DNA of 6,353 bases, from contig JAURCW010000075.1 of the NCBI GenBank assembly GCA_030828265.1, positions 1 through 6,353 of the forward strand, given 5' to 3'. Position 1 is the first letter of the stretch. Each line of letters begins with the position of its first letter. This DNA is from Burkholderiales bacterium (GTDB taxonomy: Bacteria; Pseudomonadota; Gammaproteobacteria; Burkholderiales; Burkholderiaceae_A). The translations under genes were made by a program, and so were the position numbers. The notes beneath the pieces were generated by a model. It worked only from the letters and a program-made list of their open reading frames with translations, was not told where the DNA came from and did not search any database. This document shows, piece after piece, positions 5,987 through 6,353 of this stretch.

Positions 5987-6353
5987 ATGCGCTCCTCTCA
6001 TAAGACTTTTGTAACGATTTTCTTGTTGATGCTTCCTCCGCTCTTCTGGGCAGGCAATGCCATTGTGGGTCGACTTATGGTGGGTGTTATTCCACCCCTT
6101 ACGCTTAACTTTCTTCGCTGGGCTATTGCCTTGCTCTTGCTTCTGCCTTTTTGTTATCGCTTGTTTGTTGAGACCTCCGTCTTCATGCCCTTGTGGAGAC
6201 GCTACCTCGTACTCGGTTTTTTTGGTATTGGCTGCTACAACGCATTGCAGTACATGGCTTTGGTGACATCGAGCCCTATTAACGTCACCCTGGTTGCCTC
6301 GTCTATTCCGGTTTTTATGCTTGTGGTGGGCTTTTTCTTTTACGGGGTTAAGG
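5987..6353 (+). CDS. EamA-family transporter (drug/metabolite transporter superfamily), N-terminal part, 3' end outside window
   Basis: An open frame of 122 complete codons runs off the right edge. Family members are inner-membrane proteins of about 300 residues with ten helices in two EamA repeats. Many export amino acids, nucleosides or other metabolites. The fragment shows the first repeat: helix 1 (about 8-27) ending in FWAGNAIVGRL, the conserved PPLTLNFLRW (36-45) leading into helix 2, then helix 3 (about 73-90, LGFFGIGCYNALQYMAL) and helix 4 (SPINVTLVASSIPVFM, 97-112). These match the usual EamA positions. ATG 5987 is the only sensible start, because an in-frame TGA lies at 5960-5962 and the next Met is residue 15, inside helix 1. 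No Shine-Dalgarno sequence precedes it, only a T-rich stretch. The palindrome upstream may control it. The substrate is unknown. Confidence 0.85.
   Translation, partial: MRSSHKTFVTIFLLMLPPLFWAGNAIVGRLMVGVIPPLTLNFLRWAIALLLLLPFCYRLFVETSVFMPLWRRYLVLGFFGIGCYNALQYMALVTSSPINVTLVASSIPVFMLVVGFFFYGVK

Noticed and set aside
5959..5987. TTGACT at 5959-5964 as a -35 promoter element for the EamA gene
   Set aside because: No -10-like sequence lies 16-18 bp downstream, and the start codon would fall within the expected -10 position.

Overview
The window looks like a chromosomal stretch from a Gram-negative proteobacterium, probably beta or gamma. The grounds are the protein families, the secreted DUF3299 protein, the moderately GC-rich coding and the short intergenic gaps. 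There are no RNA genes, transposases, integrases or CRISPR repeats, and nothing suggests recent transfer.

Left part (1-2992): the last 18 codons of an unidentified plus-strand gene run into the end of a minus-strand FAD-linked oxidase of the D-lactate / D-2-hydroxyacid dehydrogenase family (56-1432). The two stop codons interlock. The oxidase diverges across 57 bp from mmsA (1490-2992), the CoA-acylating methylmalonate-semialdehyde dehydrogenase of valine (and thymine or inositol) catabolism. The arrangement suggests a small carbon-catabolism locus.

Middle part (3050-5785): a tight four-gene plus-strand cluster. It encodes an ABC ATPase of the LolD/MacB type (TTG start), an FtsX/MacB-type permease (GTG start), a secreted DUF3299 protein with a conserved Cys-x-His-Ser-Pro-Pro-Pro-Pro motif, and a 73-residue two-helix membrane protein. 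The last two genes start inside the end of the preceding gene. ATPase, permease and DUF3299 match the core of a widespread but poorly understood envelope ABC system. Its best-studied relative, as I recall, is the zinc-linked Zrg system of Vibrio cholerae. The usual His-rich periplasmic DUF2796 partner is not in this window. This cluster is the most interesting item here.

Right part (5786-6353): a 201-bp intergenic region holds two facing DnaA-box-like sequences in a near-perfect hairpin and, about 50 bp further on, a perfect 9-1-9 palindrome that looks like an operator. After it comes the N-terminal 122 codons of an EamA-family (drug/metabolite transporter superfamily) membrane protein that runs off the window.
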